From Chrysoporthe austroafricana (lineage: Eukaryota; Ascomycota; Sordariomycetes; Diaporthales; Cryphonectriaceae), in assembly GCA_001051155.2 (NCBI GenBank), contig JYIP02000002.1, positions 4,347,583 through 4,411,582 of the forward strand: a stretch of DNA of 64,000 bases, written 5' to 3'. Below are positions 1-13,200 of the stretch, in pieces (position 1 is the stretch's first letter; each line of letters begins with the position of its first letter). The notes beneath the pieces are model-generated. The model searched no databases. It was given only the letters and a program-made list of their open reading frames with translations, and was not told the origin of the DNA. The position numbers and the translations under genes are program-made.

Positions 1-286
1 AACCAAACACCAAACACATACGCCATACACAATACATACCATACACACACACCAAACCCAAATGGTATACGCACAAAACCAAAGTATGCAAGACTGAGCC
101 CTTTACGATCTACGTATGCCCTTTTCACGTGTATGCGTGCATGTATGTGTGACCTTTTACGAGCCTATTCTAGCGCTGTGGAAATAGCAAGAATCCGAAG
201 AACTTTTCGCGACCAAAACCCGAAGTTGAAACCCATTACATTTCATTCCCTTTTCAGTCAGCCTGTATACGCAGCAACAGAGATGC

Positions 287-3200
287 TCAGTTGGACATGA
301 CGAGAGCCAAGAGAGCCATGCGCGTGTAGAGGCCGTACTTCATCTGCATCAATTTGTTAGCACGTCCAGATCCCCTTCCGGCCTGGAATGGGTACTCACC
401 TGTCTGAAGTAAGCGGCCCGGGGGTCGAAGTCCACCTCCTCCGCGATCTCCTCGTTCCTCGGCAGCGGGTGCATCACGATCATGCTGCTCTTCGCATTCT
501 TGAGGGTCGCATTGTCAATGCGGTACGATCCCCTGACCTTCTCGTACTCCTCCTTGGACGGGAAGCGTTCTGACTGTACGCGCGTACAGTAGAGCACATC
601 GCTCCTGGCCAGGATCTCTGGCGTCAGTGTCTCGGACACGGCAAGCAGCTGGCCAGACTTGACGAGCTGCTCGTGCACCGCGGGCGGCAGGGAGAGGGCC
701 CTCGGTGAGACGAGCTGGACCTTGACCTGGTAGTGCTGCAGCAAGTAGACGAGCGAATGGACCGGGCGACCGTAGAGTAGGTCACCAAGGAAGGTGATCG
801 TCAGGCCTTGCACAGTACCGAGTTCTTCACGGATGGTGAAAAGATCTAGGAAGGCCTGGGTCGGGTGCTCCTTGGAGCCGTTGCCCCCGTTGATAACTGG
901 CACAGGGGAGAACTTCCTGGCAACCTTGACTGAGTTCTCTTCAGGGTGGCGGAGGACAACGGCATCGCCGTAGCAGGACAGGGTCCGGAGAGTGTCCTGC
1001 AGTGTCTCGCCCTTCTGGACCGAGGAATGCGACGTGGCAACGGCGATCGTCCGTCCACCAAGACGCTGCATGGCGGCGTCAAAAGAGGCTGACGTCCGGG
1101 TCGAGGGCTCGTAGAACATTGTGCAGAGCAGGCGACCCTTCAGAATGTTCAGCACACCCTCACGCTGAACGCCAGTGCGCATCTCTTGAGCAACGGTGAA
1201 CAACAAGTGCAGATCAGCACGTGTATATTGCGTCACAGAGAGCACGTGAGACTTCTTGAACGACGACGGCTGCGATAAAAGGGATTGCAGGGGGCTCTCA
1301 GCTGCTGCAAGAGGCAGAGACGGGCCGAAGTCGTCGAAAATAGAAGGCTTGACCGACTGGCCTAGAGCGCCGTCGAGACCACGAGACTTGACAATCGGCC
1401 GCATGGAACCAATCACCGAGCCTCTCCTGTCGGTGCGAGGAGTCTCGGCGGACTGCGAGGAGGGCTTGATGGTAGGTGACATAGGTGGCGGCAGAGCACC
1501 ATGTCTAGAAACGTCCTGGCCAATAAATGATCCCTCAAGGATCTGGCCGTCAAGGCAGGCAAGCTTGTCTTGGAAGATAATGCGCTGGACCGCGCCCCTC
1601 ATCACGCGACCTGCGAATGGCGACCAGTTAGGGCCGAATGGCACAGTGTAAGGTCGCTCGATTTCGACCTCGACAAAGGTACCGGGCTGGTCGTGCAACT
1701 CAAAGATCTCGACAGGATTGTCATGCAGACGCTTCTTGATGTCGTCAATGGTAAGCTTGCCCTCGCTGACCGAAGTAAGGAGAAGCGGCAAGGCGTCAGC
1801 GATTCCAACACTGACATCGGCCTTGCCACTGACAGCATGAGCCAGCTGGTATGGCAGACTTCCCACAGAGAACACATCGATAACGGCCAAGTGCTCCCAA
1901 AGCGACAGCTGATCCTCTGGCGAAGGCAGGAAGTGGCACTCAGGGTAGTCCTTCTGGGAGAGGTAGAGAGAGTAGATCGAGACATCACACGTCACCTTCA
2001 AGCCCTTCTCCTTGCTGAGCGCGATGAGCTTGATGTCGTCCTTGGTGGTGACTGAAGTAACGTGGATCCTCCGGTTGTGAAGACTGGCTAAGAGGAGGAT
2101 CGAAGCCAGGTCGGTCAGCCTGGCATCCGTGACGATCGGCTTGTGGACGGGCCAGGCATCGAAGTGTGCAGTCACAGCAGCAACCTTGCTGATATTGTCG
2201 GAGAGGTGGTTGAACGGGATGAACAGAGCACCAACATCTCCAGCAACGTGGCTGATTTGGTTCGCATTGGTGGATGTAGCGGCCACCGACACGTTGAAGT
2301 CGCAGTAAGTGCCGATCTTCCCGTTCTGTTGGGCAATGCTAAGCGTACGAGCATCCGTAATGGCGCCGTCGACACCAACAGCCATCGTTCGGATCATCGT
2401 GAAGCCCGCGGAGAGCGACGATTTCGTCACATTCTGCAGGTCGCGGCTCTTCTCAGAGACGATGCCGGGCACAAATGCCGCAACGTTGACAAGACCAGGA
2501 AGTAGGAAGGTGCGGTGACTGGTCTGGTAGTCCGAGATGCTCACGTCAAGGGTGAGGTGATGGGCAATCGCTTCAACGAGAATTTTGGCATTCTTGACAT
2601 TCGTGACGAGCGGAACCTGGTAATCGACAGCCATTCTTCGTGTCCTATAGCCCTTGCTCATGTAGCTGGCAGGACGGCGGTACTTGTTACTCGACGGGAG
2701 GTTGATGTAGAGATCGATCATGTTATTGGCCAAGTGCTGGGTGAGCGAGTACTCCGACTTCTGATCGTTCTCCTCCTGGGCGAGAACCTCAAGGAACTGA
2801 ACAGGGATGTTGTGAGACTGCAGGAAATCAGCGGTACCCGCAGTGGCGAACAGCTTGAAGCCCAGCTCTTGCAACTTCTGAATGGAGGGAAGCATCTCCA
2901 TCTTGTCCTTATAAGAGCCAAGTGACAAGAGAATGTTGTTCTTTGGGATCTTGAAGCCAGTCGACATCAAGGCCTTGAGGTACGCCTCGTACTTGTCAGC
3001 CCCAAAGCAAGCAACTTCACCAGTTGAAGCCATCTCAACACCCAAGACTGGGTCGGCGCCCGACAGGCGAGAGAAGCTGAATTGCGGAACCTTGACACCA
3101 ACGGCACCGGCAGGGCGCTCAACCACGGGGTACGGCTCGAAGGGCACACCCATGATAGCCTTGGTAGCCATCTCAATAAGATCGACGCCCATGACCTTTG

Positions 3201-6200
3201 ACACGAAGGGGAAAGACCGGGAGGCACGGACGTTACACTCGATGACCTTGATGTCGTTGTCCTTCGCAATAAATTGAATGTTGAAGGGTCCGGTAACGTT
3301 GAGCGCCGCACCAATCTTGCGAGTGGCCTCCTCGATCCGCTCAATGGTAGTCCTCTCCAGATCCTGAGGCGGTAGAATGAGAGTAGCATCTCCTGAGTGA
3401 ACACCGGCGTTCTCAACGTGCTCCGAAATGAAGTGGCCGACAACTTCTCCGTCATGAGCAACAGCGTCCATCTCAATTTCCTTCGCATTTTCAATGTACT
3501 TCGTGATCACGACTGGGTGCTCAGGCGAGACATCCGTAGCCTGTTTCAGATAGTTCTCAAGGTCTGCCTCTGAGTAGACAGTGTTCATGGCAGCTCCAGA
3601 GAGGACATAAGAGGGCCGAACGAGGACGGGGTAGGAAACGCTGTTGCAGAATTCCTTGGCTTTATCGAAGCTCGTCAACTCCTTCCAGGTTGGCTGATCG
3701 ACGCCGATTCGGTCAAGCATACGGGAGAACTTGTATCTATTCTCAGCGTTGTCGATCATTTCGGGAGACGTCCCCAGCACCTTGGCTCCGGATCGGTGGA
3801 GAGACAGCGCGATGTTGTTCGGGGTCTGGCCTCCCATGGCACCAAGTACGCCCCTCGCGCCCTCCAACTGGTAGATGTCGAGCACCGTCTCCTGGTTAAT
3901 GTTCTCGAAATACAGCTTGTCGGCCTCATCGTAATCGGTAGAGACGGTCTCGGGGTTGTACTGTTTTCAATTTGTCAGTAAGGATTTGATAAATGGTGAC
4001 TAAAGGACCAAAAAAGCCACACGGGTTGGTTAGAGAAGATCACTTACGTTCACCATAACAGTCTTGAACCCCTCTTGTCGAAGTGTACGAATGGCCCGGA
4101 CAGAGCACCAATCGAACTCAACAGATGAGCCGATTCTGTAGACTCCGGATCCCAGGACCATGATACCATGATCATCGAACTTGACATCGTGCTCTGTCGC
4201 GTTGTAGGTCAAGTAGAGATAGTTGGTCATCGCCGGGAACTCCGCTGCGACGGTATCAATCTGCTTGACGAAGGGCATGATGCCGGCCTCATCTCGCAGT
4301 CGACGAACAGCCAATTCATTAGAGCTCCAAAACTTGGCCAGCTGGCGGTCGGAAAAGCCGAGGCTCTTCGCCTCGAGCAAGAGATCTGGGCGTTTGGCGA
4401 TATCGCCAGTGTTGTAACCCGTCATCCTCTTGCCGAAGTCGCTCAGGCCCTTGAGCTTGTGCAAGAACCACTTGTCAATCTTGGTCATTTCCCAGATCTT
4501 GTCAACCGTGTATCCGGCGTGCATCGCGTTAGCAATTGCGAAGAGACGTTGGTCAGATGGCGTCTGCAACTCATCATCGATCGACATGAGAGCTTTGGTT
4601 TCGTTAAACCCTAGGTTCTGGAAGTCGATGGAGCGGATTGCCTTCTGAATAGCCTCTTCAAACGTTCTACCAATGCTCATGACCTCACCGACACTCTTCA
4701 TGGAGGAACCAAGTTGTGTCGACACTCGGGTGAACTTCTTCAGGTCCCAGCGAGGCATCTTGACCACAACGTAGTCGAGCGACGGCTCGAAACATGCGCA
4801 GGTTGACCTGGTCACCGAATTGGTGATATCCTTCAAGGGAATGCCCAGACCTAACTTGGCAGCGATGAAGGCCAGTGGATAGCCAGTCGCCTTAGAGGCG
4901 AGCGCTGAAGATCTCGACAATCTCGCGTTCACTTCAATAATGCAGTACTCCCTTGAAAAAGGGTTGAGCGCGTATTGGATGTTGCACTCTCCGACCACTC
5001 CAAGATGCCGGATCACATTGACCGCAGTAGTCCGCAGCATATTGTAGTCCTCGTCTGAGAGTGTCTGAGACGGAGCCACCACGATCGAGTCTCCAGTATG
5101 AATACCCAGGGGATCGAAGTTCTCCATGTTACAGACGGTAATGCAGTTGTCTTGAGCATCTCGAACGACTTCGTACTCGATTTCCTTCCAGCCCTTCATA
5201 CTGCGCTCGATCAGGACCTGGGGGCTGACAGCCAAGGCCTTGTTGCATAGGTCAAGCAGTTCGGCTTCGTTGTTTGCGAAACCACTGCCCAATCCACCAA
5301 GTGCGTAGGCAGCTCTGACAATGACGGGGAAGCCAATACCCTTAACGACCCGCATTGCCTCATCAACGCTGCTCGCGGACGCTGACTTAGCGCACTTCTC
5401 CCCAATAGATTCCATGCTGCGGGCGAATAGCTCACGGTCCTCGGTTGTGATGATGGTGTTGATGGGCGTACCCAGGACCTTGACTCCGAGCTCCTCAAAT
5501 TCGTCCTTCAGTTGAATACCAACCTGCAGAGCAGTCTGCCCACCGAATGTGCAGTAGATGGCGTCAGGCCGCTCATACAAGATGACCTTGCGGACGAACT
5601 CCGCATTTACAGGCAGGAAGTAGACCTTGTCCGCTAGGCCCTTAGATGTCTGAATTGTGGCAATATTGGGGTTGATGAGGACAGTGTAGATGCCCTCTTC
5701 CTTCAAAGCCTTGATTGCCTGGCTACCAGAGTAGTCGAACTCGCCAGCCTGGCCAATGCTGAGACCACCACTGCCAAGGACGAGGACCTTCTTTGGCTTC
5801 ACCCGAGGGTGAAGCCTCTCATTCTCTGCTGCGGTACCGCCAGGGAAAGAGACTGGCTTGGTAAGAAGGCTGCTGTCTGATGCGCACTGGACAATAGTCT
5901 GAATGAACACATCGAACAAGAACTCGGTGTCTCGTGGGCCAGGCGTGCTCTCAGGGTGAAACTGGACACTGAAGTAGGGCTTGCTGACATGCATGATACC
6001 CTCATTACTTCCATCGTTAGCGTTCACGAAGAGCTCTTGCCAGTCCGAGGGCAAAGTCTTGCTGTCGACGGCGAAACCGTGGTTCTGGGAGGTGATGTGA
6101 CATTTTCCAGTCACCAAGCTCGTGCAAGGAATGTTGTGACCTCTGTTGCCGAACTTCATCTTGGCGGTCTGGGCCCCAGCAGCTCTGGCGAGCAGCTGGT

Positions 6201-7208
6201 GACCCAGGCAGATACCGAAGACAGGCGTGCGGTTCTTTGCCATGGCCGTGGAGATGTTCTTTACAGTAGTCTCCATAACGGCCGGATCACCAGGACCGTT
6301 CGAAATGAAGAGACCGTCGTACTCGTCACCAGCTTGTGCAACAATGTCATGATCCCATGGGCATACGAGTACTTCGACGCCTCGCTTGAGGAAGCACCGA
6401 AGCTGGTTGAACTTCATACCGACATCGAGGCAGAGAATACGAATCGTCCGACCTGAGGGGTGCTTGACAGCGGTGCCCTCTGGAGGGGTGTACAGCTTGG
6501 GCGCCTTGATAGATACTAACGGCAAGTGAGCAGAGAGTCGACAGCAGGCCTTCTTTGCTTTTACTCACCCTCTGCTACGAGGTTCTTTTCATTGGGGTTG
6601 ACCCAATCGACCATGTCGAAGTAGGGCTTCCACTCCTTTAAGGTCTGGGCAACACCATTTCCTTGGACACTGCCATTGACACCGTTCGCCAGCTCGTTGG
6701 CTGGTTGTTGTTTCTGCAGCAGCATCCGGCCCAGCATGCTGCCCTTCTCCCGAATGTGCTTTGTCAACGCCCGTGTGTCGACGCCATACATGGCAGGTAT
6801 GCCCTGCTCTTTCAACCACGTGCCCAGAGAAGAGGTCGCCAGGAAGTGCGAGTAGTCCTCGCCCGAGTAGGAAGCCGTAACGAGACCGGCGATGTGGATC
6901 TGGGAGGATTCGAAATGCGCGGGAAGGTCGCGCAGGAGCTCGTCCATGGTCTCCCTCGAGGGGACGCCATAGTTGCCAACTAATGGGAAGGTGATGACGA
7001 GAATCTGGCCGCGGTAGGAGGGGTCTGTGATGGACTCCGGGTAGCCCACCATGCCAGTCTGGAAGACCAGCTCACCGGCGATGCTCTTGTGGGCGCCGAA
7101 GCTGTAGCCCTGGACGGCCAAGCCATCTTCCAACTCCAGGCAAATGACGTCGTCTTCCTTGGTCTCGTGAAGACGAGCCGTAGCAGGATGGAAAGCTTTC
7201 GAAGCCAT
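287..7208 (-). CDS. ura2: Ura2/PyrABCN: carbamoyl-phosphate synthase (glutamine) / aspartate carbamoyltransferase
   Basis: Catalyses the first two steps of pyrimidine synthesis in the cytosol: glutamine, bicarbonate and ATP to carbamoyl phosphate, then carbamoyl aspartate. Exons 6569-7208, 4048-6515, 400-3960 and 287-343 join in frame into 2241 residues, the usual size of fungal Ura2. The start has a good context (CAAGATGG). Domains in order: glutamine amidotransferase (about 1-400; triad C316 in FGICLGHQ, H400 and E402 in QFHPES), two ATP-grasp CPSase halves (from about 450), an MGS-like regulatory region (about 1360-1500; UTP inhibition is known for the family), a dihydroorotase-like domain (about 1520-1870) and ATCase to the C-terminus ([17 protein letters not shown]). 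The dihydroorotase metal motif HxH is replaced by [13 protein letters not shown] at about 1522, so that domain is inactive, as in other fungi; a separate Ura4-type enzyme is expected elsewhere. The last exon is only 57 nt. Confidence 0.97.
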
Positions 7209-7272
7209 CTTGTAGATGGTCTCGTCTAGAAGACACAGCGTCAGCAGGCGCAGGACTTGATGTCGAGGTCGT

Positions 7273-7342
7273 CTGCAACAACAATATAGAAGAGATTGGT
7301 TTTAGCAATTGACCATGATCGATTGGTCGACGACCTCGTCAC
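7273..7342 (-). other. possible 5' UTR intron of ura2
   Basis: Reading the minus strand, a GTGACG donor at 7342 is followed by a GCTAAAAC-like branch site and a pyrimidine-rich stretch ending in TTGTTGCAG at 7273. The acceptor lies 64 bp upstream of the ura2 ATG. The acceptor is strong and the donor only moderate. This is inference from splice signals only. Confidence 0.35.
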
Positions 7343-10244
7343 CAGTCAGGGGACGAAATTGTATAGTAGAACAAAGTGAGACACCTTCACCCTTGTATCC
7401 CCCGAGATCTGTGAGGAACGGAAGGGAAAAGAAAAAAAGTGAAGGATTTCTAGTGAATCGAGTATTAAGTGGCTTGCTCTCCCCACTAAAGACAACATTT
7501 TTTTCCTGCGTTGTCGGCTCGAAGGCCGTTACCCCTGCTCATCGGCTCCTGATAAGGCTCTTATCGGCCATCTAGCGCGGGGCGAGAATGCACACAAGTC
7601 AGGGCCTGGCCTTCAATTGGCAGACGCGCTCCGTCTGAAGAGACTACTAACGTTAGCAAGCCCTCTCCTCCAGCCTGCTAAACCTGGAATTGCTTATGAT
7701 TTTCAAGCCTCGTCATTAGCCCCAAATTGCCAGCTGGCAGGACCGGAAGCTGTGCTACTATGGTAGAAAGACGATCCTACTTAGTACATGAGAACCCTAG
7801 ACAGCTGCCGAAAATTCTTGAAGATGTCATGTTGTTGAGGAAGCACCTCATGAGCCCCTTCAGTCTCTATGAAGTGCTTGCATCGGACTTGAGATATATA
7901 TATAGAAGCAAACGATCGCACAGGCGGTGGCCTCTACCTCATTCGCGAAAATTCAAACTTATGCGTACGGTCGAGCTCTAAAGTCATCCAGCCACAAAGC
8001 ATCGGAGAGCCTTCTTATACACTACTATATATGAAGAAGTAGCAAACACGTCTAGTCTACGTGTCGCGGAAACCCATCTGTCGTACGAAGAGGAAGACCT
8101 AGTGCTTGTGCAGGGCAAGTTTCGTAACCCGGTTCCGAGCTGCCCCACACAAAGCCGGACCCGGACGCGGGGGCCGGACGGAGGACGGCGGCACTGCTGA
8201 CTTAGCTCTGGAGCACACGGTCTGCTCATCTGCTGCGCCGTCGCTGACAGGAGCTTCCCGATAGGAGGACGGAGTCAAAGGAACAATTACCCATGGTAGG
8301 ACCAACGTCTTACACGGGATGGCTTGTTCGCGTTGGACGTACCCTTGGGTATGTTAACCTATCCAGTACGACTGGTCAACCTACAGGTTGTTCTGGCATC
8401 ATGTTTACCACTGGTTTACCCTGGCGTGCCTAGAAATTTCAGCTTGGGCCGGTGGGGCTCGGCATCTCTGGTCGATATTCCTTGATCTGCTTCTGCCCTG
8501 GTAGATGTCGATCGTGATTGTGATGCTCCTCGGCAATTGAGCTCTCGTTAAGCGCCCTGCTTCCAGACTAGCGCCTCCTTCACCGCCGTCTTGCGCAGCC
8601 CGGATGTCGTGCGTGAGGGTGATACTGCAGACCTGCGTATGCTAGTAAGCTTCTAACCGATTCGCAAATGAGCGTCCGAGAGAGATACTTGACCTTTTTG
8701 CCGTAGTTGGTGGCGTTTCGACCATCAGATAGATCATTTCCCAGCGGTACACATACCATGGGAACGTGAAACCGGCGTTTGGTGACGGTAGTGCAGATGC
8801 AGGCCGACAGACCAGAGAGCTGTTTGACGGCTCTTGTGGGCATCCTGAAGCGCGATTTCTGATACAAGATCCCGCGTCCCCACGACGAGTGGTTTGATGC
8901 TGCATGTGACGCATTCGATGCAGATGCCAAAGTCGGTGTGTGGAGCCAAGGGGGGGTTGCGCCACCACACTGCCGCCCTGTGCATATCATTCCGTGGGAG
9001 CATGGTAGCAAGCGGAGCATTGTGGCCGCCAGGATGGCAAACATAGACTGACCCTCTGGTGAGGGTGGTCTGAACTGTGCATCCGGGTCTCACAAAGTCT
9101 CAGATGCTCACACAGTCTCGCCGACACGGTGAGGACCCGGGACCAGAGGTTGCCCTCTCTGTTGCGATAACGGCAGGTCGTCACAGCGCCCGGCTCACGA
9201 CGGCGTGCCTGAAGATCTGTAATGATGACGGACGAGACCTGCGGGTTTCCCGTGACTGATACGTCAATTCAATCTTTCGCCTCCATCCTCGAGATCGAAA
9301 CCCACCTTCGAGCTACCAGAGGAGGGTGGGGGTGGGCGAGGTGTGCGGCCACTGACCATGGATACCAAGCTCGTGAGGGTCGGCCAGGCCCTGCGGCGTG
9401 CCAATCAGTGAGTGCATGGCTGAACGTGCGGTCAATATGCGGGCCCGTCCACGCGCCAATTAACGCAGTCACCCGCCCACATCGAATCCCCATCTTGCAG
9501 GCCCGCGAGGGCTCTTGCAGGCTTGTGCAGCTAGGGGGGCCCACCCGATCCCACCCAGTACAGTCATGCGGCGATCTGGGGAACATGCCCTGTTTTGGTG
9601 CAGAGATAACGCCAGTTTAATATCGAGCATGCGGCCGCCTGCAGCAGCCTGGGCCTGGGCCGGTCAATCCTTACACAGCAGACGATCGCTGCGGCCTTGG
9701 TCCGCACGGTAGATTTAGCTCATTGCACAGGTGCTTGGACTGCACCGCCGGCTGCCAGCCCTTCGAGGTCCTTCTTCTTATCTTTGGAGCCCTGATCTGA
9801 GGTCGACGAAAACTCCATGTGGAGTCCATCGCAAGCCTGGAACCTTTCCTCCGTTGAGCCTCAATCTGAGATCAACCTGCACGGACCACGGTTTTGAATC
9901 GCACCTGCCCCAGTGAGTTACCCTGGCAATTACGGCGACAGGGGCACCCTGTCCAGCCCGCCCTCCTGAGGTCATCTCAGCTCCAATCGCGCTCTGCACG
10001 CTCCCATCCTCCTTCTCGTAAACACATTCTCTCTTCAGCCAGCTCTATCCTGACGACGACGCTGTGCTGCCCAGAGCCGGATCTTGGAGGAGGATCATAT
10101 TCGTGCCGCCAGCTCCGGATATCAGTCCCTGGATTAACAGGGCAATACAATACATCGCGCTTCCTCAGAGCTCGTCCCGCCCGGATCGAGCGTCTTTGTT
10201 GACTTCGACCTCGTCTGTACTCAAGTGTTGATCGGGAATCTTCC
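7343..10244. other. gene-poor interval between divergent ura2 and yvc1
   Basis: About 2.9 kb that must hold the promoters of both flanking, divergently transcribed genes. Only short unrelated ORFs occur, including three overlapping minus-strand ones at 8580-9093 in different frames. None shows a domain, a splice pattern or a convincing start. I see no RNA gene and no strong repeat. Confidence 0.6.
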
Positions 10245-10265
10245 ATGGCGCGGGCAGGCTCATGA
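10245..10265 (+). promoter_or_regulatory. uORF overlapping the yvc1 start
   Basis: A six-codon reading frame (MARAGS) whose TGA at 10263-10265 overlaps the yvc1 ATG at 10262 as ATGA. The upstream ATG has G at +4 but T at -3. The yvc1 ATG has C at -3, which is weak. Such an arrangement could support termination-reinitiation or leaky scanning to the in-frame Met at codon 8 (10283), which has A at -3. It needs the transcript start to lie upstream. Confidence 0.45.
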
Positions 10266-13200
10266 ACAGAGCGGGCAACAAGATGCCCGCGCGGAGGATA
10301 CTGTCGTTCTCCAACCTGCTCGACTCGTTGAGGAGCACCCGCCGCGGAGACGACGATGAAGATGAGCGCGAGCCCTACTCGCGCATGAGGCACGCAACGG
10401 CAGATTTCACCGAGGCCGACGACGATGATGATTCCAACGACGGGCTCGAGGGGAATGAGGAGCTGCCCAGGAGGCGTGAATCCGGCACCGTTCTGCCTCT
10501 GTTCTCCGAATCCCACCTCGACTCTCTGCCGATTTATAGCATAACACATGCTATCCGGATAATCGTGCAGACCCGCACTGAGACAACATTGACATGGGAT
10601 CAGCTACGGTCGCCGCAGGTGTCTCAGTTCCTCGTCAAACCTATGCAGGTGCAGATCCGCCAGCAGCATTTCTCGAGAGCTACTATCTACGCGCTCATGG
10701 CCAACTGCTTGCAGTTCTCAAAAGAGGGACAGCTGAACCCAGGAAACGCCGGCGCGAGTAGCACAAGGGCTAAAGTCTGCGAGCTGCTGGCTATTAAGCT
10801 ATTGAAGGAGTACACCACCCGAGAGCTCATCGACGCGCTGTCGTACGACTTCTATCCTCTGCAAGGCTTGCCGGGTGTGCAGACGCCACTCACGCCACGG
10901 GATGGAAAATCAAAGCAAGCTGCGGCGAGGACTTCGACCCTCGAGGTTGCTATACGTGCCTCCGCCAAGCACTTCCTTGCGCACCCGCTCGTCGTGCAAC
11001 AGCTGGAGGCTATCTGGAATGGTGCTATCAGCTTCTATTCCTCAGCCGACAATCTCCACCGTGCCAATGTCAGGGGTTCACTACCAACCCCCAACATCCA
11101 TAGCCCTGGACGCGGCAGCGGCAACGAGAGGACGCCTCTCCTCAACTTCCAGAAGGGATTCGACCGGAACAGGGAGCCTGCTGCCCAGCCTGCAAGACGT
11201 ACGGTCACCCTGTACGATCCACGTAACGCCTCGATGTTTAAGCTGTCTCGACTGCGAGTCCCGCGGTACAGGCAATTCTTCTCCACCTGCTCACTTGCCA
11301 TCCTGATAGGCCTGTTCTTGGCCGTTCTCATCGAGAGGTCTCACAGCATCACCAGTTTGGAATTGATCTTCTGGCTCTGGAGTGCTGGCTTCATGCTGGA
11401 TGAACTTGTTGGCTTCACCGAGCAAGGCTTCTCGCTTTACATCATGTCGTTCTGGAATATTTTTGATTTAGGCATCCTCGTCTTGCTGATCATTTACTAC
11501 TGCATGCGGATCTACACGGTGTTCTTGGTGGGCTCCTCCACAGGCATCGATGCTTACGACGTTCTGGCCGCAAATGCAGTCCTCTTGCTGCCACGAATCT
11601 TCTCCGTGCTTGATCACTACCCATATTTCTCTCAGATCATCCTCGCGATGAAGATTATGAGCGTGGACCTAGCAGCAGTATTTGTTTTGATATTCATCTC
11701 TTGCAGCGGCTTCTTCGTCTTCTTCCTTTCGAACACCAAATCGGACGCTGCTGAGGTCGCGTTCAAGATCTTTCAGCTGCTGATGGGCTTCACGCCTGCG
11801 GCATGGGACGTGTGAGTGCTACCTTTACCCACCAATGATATATCTCGTCGATCGAGAACTGACATGCCGTCTGCAGTTGGCCTGAATACTCATGGCTCGA
11901 TAAAGCACTGATGGTGTTGTTTCTCATCATTTGCCATTTTGTCGTCGTGTAAGTTTCTCATGGAGTTTGAACCTTTCTGTGGAATAAACTCTTCCGGGGG
12001 CGGGCCTACGTTACATTAAATGCGACCGATCGAGATGATATGAGGGTTGATTTCTGGAGCTTGAGAGCAGTCAGCTGACGTAATGATATAGAACGGTGCT
12101 CATCACAGTGCTCACCAACTCGTTCATGTCCATTGCCTCCAATGCGAAGGAGGAACACCAGTAAGTAGCTCTAGATCCAGGCCCTGTGTTGATTTCTCCT
12201 AGCTCAAAAGTTTCGTCCAGGTTCCTTTTTGCGATCAACACGATTGCCATGGTCAAAGATCAGTCCCTGTTTTCGTATGTTGCCCCGGGGAACATATTTG
12301 CATGGGTCTTGATGCCGCTTCGCTATTGCATGCCTTTACGCCATTTTGTATGGCTCAATCGCACCATCATCAAGATCACACACTTCCCGCTGCTGTTTTT
12401 GATATATCTATACGAGAAACGAATTCTGGCTCCATCCATGTATGAGCCAACAGACTTTGTGGACAATCCTGGAATGAGTCGAGCGAGGGCTATATCGATC
12501 AATCCTGTCGGAAGGCCTTCGCTGTTTTCGCCTACAATTCGCATCCGAGAAGAGTCCGTAGCTGGCTTCCAGCAAGACCGTGCCTTAGAGGAGGTCTTCC
12601 GCCGAACTCCTGATTTCGCATCGTTGCGGACGCAGAGAATGAACGAGCGCAGGAAAGCACAGAACGCTATTCGGAGTTGGATGGACCACCACGACGCCAT
12701 TCCAGAGTCTCCTAACCACCTCGCGACATTAGAGGGCCGGGCACAGCAGGATTGGGCACGAAAACTCAGCTTGGGTAGGGATGGACCTCCACGGAGACGA
12801 CACATCTCGGAAACCAGATCTGTTGCAAGTGATCCCGCGGATCTCGTTTCAAATAGCGGTTTTCCAGCAGCCAACGAGGGATATTTTGACGCCATTGAAC
12901 GCAGAGATCACGCAGAACAAACCATCCTGAAGGATCAAGATGCTGATGACGAGTTGGTTACGAACGACGAAGACGAGGATGAGGCTACGGCAACCAGCCG
13001 ACACAGCAACACGAGGTCTAGAGCGGATGAAATGGAGGAATTCTTCAGGACGCCAGTCGCATCACGATTCAACGACAACATGATACCGACCTCCATAGAC
13101 ACTCCACATCAGTCACTCATACGTCAGCAGCAGCCGCAACCGACGAAGCGTGCAGGCTTGCACAGCCGTACTCTCTCCACTAACACAATACTCTACAATC

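Noticed and set aside
8580..9093. Three overlapping minus-strand ORFs
   Set aside because: Different frames, no domain, no splice logic, weak starts.
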